The notes below the pieces were generated by a model. That model did no database searches. It saw only the letters and a list, made by a program, of their open reading frames with translations, and was not told where the DNA came from. Below are positions 1 through 5,741 of a DNA stretch of 7,240 nt, one piece after another. The translations under genes and the position numbers were made by a program. This DNA comes from AR5 sp041499965 (GTDB taxonomy: Bacteria; Methylomirabilota; Methylomirabilia; Rokubacteriales; CSP1-6), in assembly GCA_041499965.1 (NCBI GenBank), contig JBGQLG010000257.1, positions 1 through 7,240 of the forward strand, in the 5' to 3' direction. Position 1 is the stretch's first letter; each line of letters opens with the position of its first letter.

Positions 1-25
1 CGACGACCGGCGCGAACGGGCCTGA

Positions 26-152
26 GCAGGCTGCGGAAAAAGGCCCATCTGCTTCGTTGGCGCCCTCGGCCGCACGCTCAACGTTCAGGGAGTACGCCTC
101 GCGTGCGGCCTTCGGGCGCCGCCTCGCATCTGGACCTTTTTGCGCAGCCTGC
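26..152. repeat. Long imperfect palindrome downstream of the RraA-family gene
   Basis: Two 52-bp arms (26-77 and 101-152) are reverse complements around a 23-bp loop (78-100). The outer ten bases (GCAGGCTGCG) and the inner ten bases (GGCCGCACGC) pair perfectly. Between them an A5GG/CCT5 block and a GGCGCCC block also pair; by hand I count about 41 matched positions in roughly 53 aligned columns, with a one-base indel. It lies 15 bp beyond the stop codon of the minus-strand RraA-family gene, so it could end that transcript, but no T-run follows the hairpin on either strand. The size and shape suit a dispersed extragenic palindrome (REP- or MITE-like). Its copy number in the genome cannot be seen here. 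Confidence 0.8.
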
Positions 153-167
153 GGGTCTTGCCGCGGC

Positions 168-833
168 CTAGAAGGCCCCGAACTTCTCGTAGGCGGCCAG
201 CGGCGTCATCCCACGCTTCACCGCCGTCCGCACCCGGTTCTCGGTGCCGACGAGCGCCTCGCAGCGCTTCAGCACCTCGGCGGCCACGCGCCGGGGCACG
301 ACCACCACGCCGTCGAGATCACCGACGACGACGTCGCCCAGGCTCACGCGCACGCCGCCGATCGTGAGCGGCTGGCCCCAGTCGCTCACGCGCCAGCGCG
401 GCACCGAGTCCTGCGGCGTGCGGTAGCGCACGAAGGTCGGGAAGCGCACACGGGCGATGGAGGCGGCGTCGCGGGTGCTGCCGTCGATCACGGCGCCCCG
501 CACGCGCCGGGCCCGGAACCACTCGGCCGACAGCTCGCCGAAGTGCGCGGCCTCCTGGTCGTTGGCGGCCAGCACCAGCACCGAGTCGGCCGGCACCGCG
601 CCCAGCATACCCAGGAAGCGCCGCAGCGTGGCGTCGCGCTCGCGCGGCGTGCCGCGATGGGCGCGGCCGCGCGCGGTGAAGGCGTACCCGGCCAGCCGCA
701 TGTCGGGCGTGAGCGGCTGGATGGCGTGGGGCAGCGTCTGGCGCAGCAGCCCCATCGTGTCCATGACGTCAGTGATGGCGGCCGTGTAGATGCGGGCGAA
801 GCGGCGGGGCAGATTGTCGGATCGCGTGGACAT
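168..833 (-). CDS. RraA family protein (HMG/CHA aldolase-like fold)
   Basis: A 221-residue protein, close to the usual length of stand-alone RraA-like/HMG aldolase proteins. Visible marks are Glu100 followed by 20 residues and then Arg121-Asp122 (the D/E-X20-R-D signature of the superfamily), a VIDGSTRD strand-loop at 115-122, GDLDGVVVVP at 171-180, and a C-terminal helix ending ENRVRTAVKRG...YEKFGAF. Relatives include class II pyruvate aldolases (4-hydroxy-4-methyl-2-oxoglutarate aldolase), which need a divalent metal, and the RNase E inhibitor RraA; many members are dimethylmenaquinone-methyltransferase-like by name only. Keeping Arg-Asp favours the aldolase/decarboxylase side over an RNase E regulator, but the substrate is unknown. 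The ATG at 831-833 is preceded by a purine-rich AGGGGG four bases upstream. It is a single gene, divergent from the secreted-protein gene at 950, with a palindrome just past its stop. It is a soluble cytoplasmic protein with no signal peptide. Confidence 0.88.
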   Translation of the reverse strand: MSTRSDNLPRRFARIYTAAITDVMDTMGLLRQTLPHAIQPLTPDMRLAGYAFTARGRAHRGTPRERDATLRRFLGMLGAVPADSVLVLAANDQEAAHFGELSAEWFRARRVRGAVIDGSTRDAASIARVRFPTFVRYRTPQDSVPRWRVSDWGQPLTIGGVRVSLGDVVVGDLDGVVVVPRRVAAEVLKRCEALVGTENRVRTAVKRGMTPLAAYEKFGAF

Positions 834-913
834 CGCACCCCCTGGGGTCGTCGAGGTGGCAGCCCACTACACCTACACCGGCCCGCGCGAGGTGCACAAG
901 CCCGGCGTGTGCG

Positions 914-943
914 TTGACCCTGAACCGCCCGAATTGCTAGCGT
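914..943 (+). promoter_or_regulatory. Candidate sigma70-like promoter with possible leaderless start
   Basis: TTGACC at 914-919 matches the -35 consensus in five of six bases. Eighteen bases later TAGCGT (938-943) is a weak -10 (three of six). Transcription would then start near 950, the A of the ATG of the downstream gene. No Shine-Dalgarno sequence is visible in the 20 bases before that ATG, which fits a leaderless message. The -10 is poor, so this is tentative. Confidence 0.25.
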
Positions 944-949
944 CGATGC

Positions 950-1747
950 ATGACGACACCAGGCTTCCTGACCGCGCTCCGTGGCCTCGCGCTCAGCATC
1001 GTCCTCGTGGCCGCCTCGACGGCCCACGCCGGCTGGCTCATCGTCGACGACAACGGCGATCAGACGCTGGTCTCGCGCGGGCGGCTCAAGATGGCGCCCA
1101 AGGAGGGCGACGGGCGGGCGATGGTCCTCGACCTCGCCCGGGCCCGCATGTGGGTCGCCGACAGCGGCCGGCGGCTGTACTGGGACGGCACCGTCGAGGA
1201 GTACTGCCAGGCCGTGCGCGGCTCGATGGGCATGGTCGAGCAGCAGATGGCCGAGCAGCTCAAGGACCTGCCGGAGGCCGAGCGCGCGCAGGTGCTGCAG
1301 ATGATGAAGCAGCGGATGGGCGGCGATTCCTCGGCACCCCCGCCGCGGGTGACGATCGAGCGCACGCCCGACACCGAGACGATCGCCGGGCTGACCGCCC
1401 GCCGATATCGCGTGCTCAACCACGGCAAGCTCTACGAGGAGCTGTGGCTGACCAGCGACAACGCGCTGGTCCGCGAGCTGGAGCTGGCCCGGGCCCCCGA
1501 CACCTTCGGCCGCATGTTTGCCTGCCTGGCGGGCACCGGCGGCGCGCGCGTGGAGGCCACCGGCGAGTATCGTCAGGTCTTCGCGCAGGGGTGGCCGCTG
1601 AAGGCCGTCTACCACGGCGACGGCGGCGCGGCCGGGCGCGCGCTGGTGACGCGCGTCGAGCCGCGCGAGATCCCCGAGCGCGACTTCACCCCGCCGGCCG
1701 GGTTCCGCGCGGCTCCGCTCGACGAGATCTTCGGCGGCAAGCGGTAG
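950..1747 (+). CDS. Secreted/periplasmic protein resembling DUF4412 family
   Basis: A 265-residue protein with a clear Sec signal peptide: a short N-region with Arg11, a hydrophobic core at about 12-24, and an AHA|GW cleavage site after Ala27. The mature part alternates beta-strand-like segments (WLIVDDNGDQTLVSRGRLKM, then MVLDLARARMWVAD, then RRLYWDGT) with a Met/Glu/Gln-rich helical insert at about 93-123. A second strand-rich half follows (VTIERTPDTETIAGLTARRYRV at 134-155) with a C-terminal Pro-Pro-Ala-Gly-Phe motif at 248-252. This order, including a 'peptide bound/tag then residual value' layout and the final PxGF element, resembles DUF4412-type envelope proteins, which have no assigned function. 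Cys86 and Cys192 could form a disulfide. No lipobox or membrane anchor is seen. It stands alone, divergent from the RraA gene, and ends against a long inverted repeat. Gene call is secure; the family is a tentative assignment. Confidence 0.8.
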   Translation: MTTPGFLTALRGLALSIVLVAASTAHAGWLIVDDNGDQTLVSRGRLKMAPKEGDGRAMVLDLARARMWVADSGRRLYWDGTVEEYCQAVRGSMGMVEQQMAEQLKDLPEAERAQVLQMMKQRMGGDSSAPPPRVTIERTPDTETIAGLTARRYRVLNHGKLYEELWLTSDNALVRELELARAPDTFGRMFACLAGTGGARVEATGEYRQVFAQGWPLKAVYHGDGGAAGRALVTRVEPREIPERDFTPPAGFRAAPLDEIFGGKR

Positions 1748-1755
1748 TCGGCGGC

Positions 1756-2109
1756 GTCAGAGATTCGCCGGCCTGGTCGGACGCGTGCCCGGCTCGCGGC
1801 GTGGGCGGCGGGGCGACAGCGGTGGGGCGCGGGGGCCGCGGGCGCGCCATCATGGCGAGCCGTCGTCGCCGTTGTCGCTCCGGGCTCGGCTCGCGAGCCG
1901 CCCACGATGCGACGTGTCCACACCTCAACCCCCCTTGGGGGGATGGGGGGCCCGAGCGAGCCGAGCCCGGAGCGAGTTACGGCGATAGGCGAGCCATGCC
2001 GGCGCGCCCGCGGCCCCCGCGCCCCACCGCTGTCGCCCCGCCGCCCACGCGGCGAGCCGGGCACGCGTCCGACCAGCCCGACGGATCTCCGAGTCGGCGA
2101 ATCTCTGAC
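1756..2109. repeat. 354-bp long inverted repeat filling a convergent intergenic gap
   Basis: The left arm (1756-1893) is the reverse complement of the right arm (1957-2109), with a 63-bp spacer. Three blocks pair: the tips 1756-1769 with 2096-2109 (14/14, GTCAGAGATTCGCC), the core 1773-1848 with 2001-2076 (75/76, the only mismatch at 1798/2051, including a 50-bp perfect run), and the inner block 1876-1893 with 1957-1974 (18/18). The 1849-1875 and 1975-2000 stretches have diverged. I find no protein-coding gene in the 370 bp between the stop codons at 1747 and 2118. Open frames across it mirror each other because of the symmetry. Both flanking genes end here, so it could act as a two-way transcription barrier, but it is much longer than a terminator needs. 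It looks more like a non-autonomous mobile or dispersed palindromic element. Confidence 0.9.
1929..1942. repeat. C6-TT-G6 mini-palindrome in the spacer of the long inverted repeat
   Basis: Six C (1929-1934), TT, then six G (1937-1942) lie close to the centre of symmetry (about 1925) in the 63-bp spacer between the two large arms. A second G6 run follows at 1945-1950. The two-base loop is too tight for all six pairs, so a folded form would have about five. It would cap the much longer stem if that ever extruded or was transcribed. Confidence 0.6.
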
Positions 2110-2111
2110 TC
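2080..2111. repeat. Imperfect 16-bp tandem duplication at the right tip of the long inverted repeat
   Basis: The 16-mers 2080-2095 (GACGGATCTCCGAGTC) and 2096-2111 (GGCGAATCTCTGACTC) match at 12 of 16 positions. The outer tips and the core of the large inverted repeat are out of register by exactly 16 bp, so this duplication accounts for the asymmetry between the two arms. Confidence 0.6.
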
Positions 2112-2117
2112 GCGGTA

Positions 2118-3326
2118 CTAGCGGCTGAGCAGCAGTCGGGGCAGCGCTCCGGGTGGGACGTAGTCGCCGAAGACGCCGAGCAGGGCGTCGAGAAGCGCGG
2201 GGCGTCGGGCCAGGGCGCGGCAGGCGGTATTGGCGAGGCGGCGATGACCGATGACGAGCTGCAGTGCGCGCGTCACGCGCTCCTTGCCTCTGAAGGCCTG
2301 CCGGCGCCCTCGCTCGTAGCCGGCCAGCGCGCCCGCCGAGACATCGTCCGTGCGCAGCGCCTGCGCCACCGTCTCCGCGGCCAGCTCGGCCGAGCGGAGC
2401 GCGGTGAAGATGCCCTCGCCCGTGAACGGATCGTAGAAGCCGGCGGCGTCGCCGACCAGCAGCACGCCGCCCACGCGCGGCGGCGTCACCCGGTGGGCGA
2501 GCGGGCCCAGCGCGCGGATCGGGGCCACGCGGGTGGCGCCGGCCAGGCGGCGGGCCAGGTGCGGGAGCTGGCGCACGCGCGCGTCGAAGAAATCGTGCAG
2601 GCGGCCGCTCCACGGCGCGGCGTGGCTCAGCGGCACGACCAGCCCCAGGTTGACGTGGTCGGGCGCGATCGGGTTCAGGATCGCGTAGTCGGGCGGGTCC
2701 ACGAAGATCTCGCCCAGCTCGCGGCAGTCGGCGAGCCCGCTGACGTAGGTCATCAGCGCCATGCGGCGCAGGCGGTGCGGGTGCCGGCACCCCAGGCGCT
2801 GGGCCACGACGGAGGCGCGGCCGTCGGCGCCAATCACCACGCGCGCGCGCACCTCCACCGCACCCTGGGCGACGTCCTCGGCGCACACGCCCACGACGGC
2901 GCCGGCCTCGACGATCACGTCGACGACCCGCGTCTGCTCGCGCAGATCGACCGGCACCGCGCGCAGCCGCTCGGCCAGCACGCCGTCGAGCGTCGCGCGG
3001 GCCACACCCATCGCGTGCTGGCGATACGGACGCCAGGCGCCCACGCTGCCGTACCGGCCGACCACCGCGGTGCCGTCGGGCGCGGTGATGCGCATGCCGG
3101 CCAGCGGCGCGGCCCCGGCGGCGTCGATCGTCTTGAGGACGCCGAGGCGATCGAGCAGCCGCCCGGCCTCGGGGCTGAGGTACTCGCCGCACACGATGCG
3201 GGGCCGCGGCAGCTCGGCGCGATCGAGCACGACCACGTCCAGCCCGCGCTCGGCCAGGAGCATGGCGGTGGCGGCGCCGGCCGGTCCGGCGCCGACGACC
3301 ACGACGTCCGCGCGCCGCGCGCTCAC
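2118..3326 (-). CDS. FAD-dependent oxidoreductase, geranylgeranyl-reductase/UbiH-like
   Basis: A 402-residue flavoprotein of the p-hydroxybenzoate-hydroxylase fold. The N-terminal Rossmann motif is VVVVGAGPAG (8-17), with acidic Asp35 at the end of the second strand for the ADP-ribose. CGEYLSP (46-52) is typical of geranylgeranyl-reductase-like members. The second FAD motif is GADGRASVV (166-174). The third is GDAAG at 292-296, continuing to a GEGI tetrad at 303-306, and contacts the flavin ribityl chain. I chose the GTG at 3324-3326 because a strong GGAGG stands four bases before it and its GTGA overlaps the TGA stop of the methyltransferase gene. The reading frame is open 57 codons further, but that stretch is low-complexity Arg/Ala shadow sequence. 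As the last gene of the polyketide synthase operon it probably hydroxylates, oxidises or reduces the polyketide product. No membrane helix is obvious. The exact reaction is unknown. Confidence 0.9.
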   Translation of the reverse strand: MSARRADVVVVGAGPAGAATAMLLAERGLDVVVLDRAELPRPRIVCGEYLSPEAGRLLDRLGVLKTIDAAGAAPLAGMRITAPDGTAVVGRYGSVGAWRPYRQHAMGVARATLDGVLAERLRAVPVDLREQTRVVDVIVEAGAVVGVCAEDVAQGAVEVRARVVIGADGRASVVAQRLGCRHPHRLRRMALMTYVSGLADCRELGEIFVDPPDYAILNPIAPDHVNLGLVVPLSHAAPWSGRLHDFFDARVRQLPHLARRLAGATRVAPIRALGPLAHRVTPPRVGGVLLVGDAAGFYDPFTGEGIFTALRSAELAAETVAQALRTDDVSAGALAGYERGRRQAFRGKERVTRALQLVIGHRRLANTACRALARRPALLDALLGVFGDYVPPGALPRLLLSR

Positions 3327-4018
3327 GCGACCTCCATCACGAGCCGGGCCAGCCACGGATAGCGCCGGATGCGCGCGTGCACGCCGGCCCGCGCGGCGAG
3401 CGCCGTCAGCTCGCCGGCCGAGTACGCGCGGCGCACCGACAGCGGGCCGTCGTGCCGCGACACCGGGTGCAGGCGCAGCACGCGCGTGGTGAGCCACACC
3501 GCCGCCAGCGACAGGCGCGTGCGCAGCAGGTCGTTCACCACGGCCAGCCCCGAGGCGGCCGCCATCTCGGCCAGGCAGCCGGCCGCCGCGTCGGAGGCCA
3601 GGTGGTGCAGCGTGAGCGCGGCCACCGCCACGTCGGCGGCGCCCTCGCGCACGGGCAGCGCGGTGGCGTCGGCCTGCAGGAGCGTGATCTCCGGATAGGC
3701 GGCGGTGTGGCGGCGCGCCAGCGCCAGCGTGGCGGCGTCGGCGTCGATCACGAGCACCCGCACCGGCCGGTGACGACGCCGGGCCCAGCGCACCACGGCG
3801 ATCGCCAGATCACCCCGGCCGCCGCCGACGTCGACCACCACCAGCCGCTGTCCCTCCGGCAGCGGCGCCGCCGACCGCCGGATGCGCGACAGCGTGAGCG
3901 CGTAGCCGCCGAACCACGCGTTGAGGAGGTGGAGGTCGTGCAGCGTCGCCCGCAGCGCCGCGGGCGGCAGCGGCCCGTCCAGCTGCTCGCGGGCGTCGGC
4001 CGCGCGCGCCATCGTCAT
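3323..4018 (-). CDS. Class I SAM-dependent methyltransferase of the polyketide operon
   Basis: A 231-residue single-domain methyltransferase. Motif I is VVVDVGGGRGD (60-70), followed by the acidic Asp92 at the end of strand two (VLVIDAD), which holds the SAM ribose. Asp117 in QADAT precedes the adenine pocket, and LTLHHL (136-141) is the motif IV/post-IV region. The C-terminal half (NDLLR at 162-166, SRHDGPLSVRRAYS at 187-200, then a last helix-strand pair) looks like the substrate cap of O- or C-methyltransferases found beside type III polyketide synthases. The gene begins 10 bp after the synthase stop. ATG 4016-4018 is chosen, with ATG 4010-4012 two codons later as an alternative; neither has a strong Shine-Dalgarno. 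Its stop overlaps the start of the FAD oxidoreductase by four bases, which suggests coupled translation. It likely methylates the polyketide ring or hydroxyl; whether O- or C-directed cannot be read from the sequence. Confidence 0.88.
   Translation of the reverse strand: MTMARAADAREQLDGPLPPAALRATLHDLHLLNAWFGGYALTLSRIRRSAAPLPEGQRLVVVDVGGGRGDLAIAVVRWARRRHRPVRVLVIDADAATLALARRHTAAYPEITLLQADATALPVREGAADVAVAALTLHHLASDAAAGCLAEMAAASGLAVVNDLLRTRLSLAAVWLTTRVLRLHPVSRHDGPLSVRRAYSAGELTALAARAGVHARIRRYPWLARLVMEVA
3331..3335 (-). promoter_or_regulatory. Ribosome binding site fixing the GTG start of the FAD oxidoreductase
   Basis: On the minus strand GGAGG lies four bases before GTG 3324-3326, inside the last codons of the methyltransferase (Met-Glu-Val-Ala-stop). 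It decides for the internal GTG over the upstream in-frame ATG at 3495-3497. Confidence 0.75.
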
Positions 4019-4028
4019 GGCAGCGCGC

Positions 4029-5054
4029 CTACCACCGCAGCAGCGCGCCCTCGGCCGCGAAGCCGGGGCCGAGGCCGATCATGACGCCCCACTCACCCGG
4101 CACCGGCGATTCCAGGCGCAGCGTGCGCTCGAGCGCGAACAGGATGGTGGCCGAGGACATGTTGCCGTACTCGCGCAGCACGGCCCGGGCGTGGGCCAGC
4201 GCGCGCTCGTCCAGCTCGAGCAGCACGCGGGCGCGGTCGAGCACGCGGCGGCCGGCCGAGTGCAGGATCCAGTGGCGCACGTCGTCGCGCTTGAGCCCCT
4301 GGGCGTCCATCAGCACGCGCGCCATCTCTCCCATCATGCCGGCGCCGATGCGCCGCACCTCCTTGGAGAGGATCACGCGCGGGCGGCCGCCGGGGTACTC
4401 GAACCCCATCGCGTCGAGGTGCTCGGAGCGGAACAGCGTGCGATGCGCGATCACGGCCGGCCCGGCGCCATCGCCGGCCAGCGCCAGCGCACCGGCGCCG
4501 TCGGCGAAGATGGCGTGGGCCACCGCGCTCTCGAGCCGGTCGTCGAGGAAGTAGGCGGCCGAGCAGATCTCGACAGCGAGCACGATCGCCTTGTGCGTAG
4601 GGAACGCGCGCAGGTGATTCCACGCCTGCTGCAACGCCACCACGGCCGCGGCGCAGCCGGTGTCGCCGACGTGCACGCGCTGCACGTCGGGCCGGCAGCC
4701 CAGGCGCGCGATCAGGTGGGCGTCGAGGCTCGGGGTGAGGCGGCCGGTGCACGTGGTGGTGGCGATGAAGTCGACCTCGCCGGGGTCCCAGCCGGTGCGC
4801 GCCAGCAGGGCCCGGGCCGCGCGCTCGCCGAGCTCGAGGGCGCCGCGCCGGTAGCGGTCGTTCAGCTCGTCGACGGATTCGTCCGGCCGGAAGCGGTCGC
4901 GGTCGATGTACAGGTGGCGCCCCGCGATCTCGCTGGCCTCGAAGAAGCCGCGTCGCCGCTCGTCGACGTAGCCGGCCAGCTGCAGCAGCTCGGCCTGCGT
5001 GAAGCACTGCGTGGGCGTGGCCGTCGCCACGGCGGCGATCCTCGGATACGGCAT
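4029..5054 (-). CDS. Type III polyketide synthase (chalcone/stilbene synthase-like)
   Basis: A 341-residue thiolase-fold condensing enzyme, slightly shorter than plant chalcone synthases and normal for bacterial type III synthases. The Cys-His-Asn triad is intact: Cys134 in VGDTGCAAAV, His265 in ILHSAGRR, and Asn298 in GNMSSAT. The C-terminal glycine loop GLGPGFAAEG (327-336) shapes the active-site cavity. Such enzymes extend an acyl-CoA starter with malonyl-CoA without an acyl carrier protein, then cyclise it to a pyrone, resorcinol or phloroglucinol. The ATG at 5052-5054 has a GAGGA Shine-Dalgarno six bases upstream (5061-5065). It heads the operon with methyltransferase and FAD oxidoreductase genes, an arrangement comparable to the Streptomyces srsABC phenolic-lipid operon (synthase, methyltransferase, flavoprotein). 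The methyltransferase here is a soluble class I type, so orthology is not implied. Starter unit and product are unknown; acyl-CoA metabolism genes nearby could supply fatty starters. Confidence 0.93.
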   Translation of the reverse strand: MPYPRIAAVATATPTQCFTQAELLQLAGYVDERRRGFFEASEIAGRHLYIDRDRFRPDESVDELNDRYRRGALELGERAARALLARTGWDPGEVDFIATTTCTGRLTPSLDAHLIARLGCRPDVQRVHVGDTGCAAAVVALQQAWNHLRAFPTHKAIVLAVEICSAAYFLDDRLESAVAHAIFADGAGALALAGDGAGPAVIAHRTLFRSEHLDAMGFEYPGGRPRVILSKEVRRIGAGMMGEMARVLMDAQGLKRDDVRHWILHSAGRRVLDRARVLLELDERALAHARAVLREYGNMSSATILFALERTLRLESPVPGEWGVMIGLGPGFAAEGALLRW

Positions 5055-5118
5055 TCGGAGTCCTCGATTTCAGGCTCGCCTCGCCGCGGCGGCTCAGCTC
5101 GCACGGCCACGATTCCAG

Positions 5119-5139
5119 GCGACGTCAGTCGCGTAAGAT
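5119..5139 (+). promoter_or_regulatory. Candidate operator dyad abutting a -10-like hexamer
   Basis: GCGAC (5119-5123) and GTCGC (5128-5132) are inverted around GTCA, and TAAGAT (5134-5139, four of six bases of the -10 consensus) begins one base later. No good -35 is seen at the expected distance. The site lies in the 120-bp divergent gap between the polyketide synthase gene and the carbonic-anhydrase-like gene, so a bound protein could affect either direction. Tentative. Confidence 0.25.
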
Positions 5140-5174
5140 GAGAGCACTCTGAGGATACTGCGAGGGTCCACTCC

Positions 5175-5702
5175 ATGCCACTGTTCAGCTTCGAGGGAAA
5201 GCGTCCGCGCGTGCATCCGTCTGCGTTCATCGCGCCGACGGCGGTCCTCATCGGCGACGTGACGATCGAGGAGCGCGCCTCGGTCTGGTACAACGCCGTG
5301 GTGCGCGCCGACTTCCAGCCGATCGTCGTGCACCGCGGCGCCAACGTGCAGGACTGCTCGGTCGTGCACGTCAACGGCGCCCAGGGCGTGGAGATCGGCG
5401 CCGGCGCCACCATCGGCCACAACTGCACGGTGCACGCCGCCACGCTCGGCGAGGAATGCCTGATCGGCAACGGCGCCATCGTGCTGGACGGCGCCCGCAT
5501 CGGCATCCGCGCCATGGTCGCCGCCGGCGCCCTGGTCACGCCGGGCACCGACGTCCCCGACGGCATGCTCGCCATGGGCACCCCCGCCAAGATCCGCGGC
5601 CCTCTCGCCGGCACCCCCGCCGAGCAATGGGTGCGCAGAAATCCGGAGGGCTACCAGATGCTCGCCCAACGTCACAAAGCGGGCGTCACCCCGCTCGACT
5701 GA
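5175..5702 (+). CDS. Gamma-carbonic-anhydrase-like left-handed beta-helix protein
   Basis: A 175-residue protein built of hexapeptide-repeat turns ([LIV]-G-x4 spacing visible from about residue 13 to 125), forming a left-handed beta-helix that trimerises in this family. The three histidines at the zinc-ligand positions are present: His65 in SVVHVN, and His82 and His87 in IGHNCTVHA. VVRADFQPI (42-50) and NVQD (57-60) match the conserved core of the gamma-CA/YrdA/PaaY/CaiE group. A C-terminal helix (148-166) packs on the trimer. The catalytic acidic loop residues of the archaeal Cam enzyme are not recognisable, as in most bacterial Cag/YrdA-type proteins, so activity is uncertain: it could be a CO2 hydratase, a zinc-dependent hydrolase such as the thioesterase PaaY, or regulatory. 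The start is supported by GAGGG at 5162-5166, eight bases before the ATG. It is divergent from the polyketide operon and convergent with the crotonase gene. Confidence 0.92.
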   Translation: MPLFSFEGKRPRVHPSAFIAPTAVLIGDVTIEERASVWYNAVVRADFQPIVVHRGANVQDCSVVHVNGAQGVEIGAGATIGHNCTVHAATLGEECLIGNGAIVLDGARIGIRAMVAAGALVTPGTDVPDGMLAMGTPAKIRGPLAGTPAEQWVRRNPEGYQMLAQRHKAGVTPLD

Positions 5703-5723
5703 CCGCGTTCGCTGGTTAGCTGA

Positions 5724-5740
5724 GGCTCTCTTAGAGAGCC
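5724..5740. terminator. Perfect 7-bp hairpin between convergent genes
   Basis: GGCTCTC (5724-5730) and GAGAGCC (5734-5740) pair completely around a TTA loop. It sits in the 39-bp gap between the stop codons of the carbonic-anhydrase-like gene (plus) and the crotonase gene (minus), one base past the latter. The symmetrical position suits a shared bidirectional terminator. There is no T-run on either side, so it is not a textbook intrinsic terminator. Confidence 0.5.
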
Positions 5741-5741
5741 A

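Noticed and set aside
57..917. 286-codon plus-strand open frame over the RraA gene
   Set aside because: Low-complexity His/Arg/Ala/Gly translation antisense to a clearly conserved protein; a typical shadow frame in GC-rich DNA.
488..1615. 375-codon minus-strand open frame
   Set aside because: Antisense to the secreted protein and out of frame in the RraA gene; no recognisable motif.
1748..2117. Small transposase or peptide gene within the inverted repeat
   Set aside because: Open frames here mirror each other on the two strands because of the palindrome, carry no transposase motif, and lack ribosome binding sites.
790..2121. 443-codon plus-strand open frame
   Set aside because: Runs through the secreted-protein gene in another frame and then the inverted repeat; Arg/Ala/Pro-rich with no domain.
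1609..3192. 527-codon minus-strand open frame
   Set aside because: Out-of-frame reading of the FAD oxidoreductase extended through the inverted repeat; low-complexity.
3327..3497. Upstream in-frame extension of the FAD oxidoreductase to ATG 3495-3497
   Set aside because: The added 57 residues are Arg/Ala-rich and overlap the methyltransferase; the GTG at 3324-3326 has a GGAGG and puts the Rossmann motif at the usual N-terminal position.
3377..5141. Large plus-strand open frames opposite the methyltransferase and polyketide synthase
   Set aside because: Antisense shadows of two well-conserved genes, with compositions typical of reverse-strand GC-rich reading.
4862..5675. Minus-strand open frames (250 and 193 codons) over the carbonic-anhydrase-like gene
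   Set aside because: They oppose a hexapeptide-repeat protein with all three histidines and a good ribosome binding site; the apparent repeats are just the antisense of those hexapeptides.
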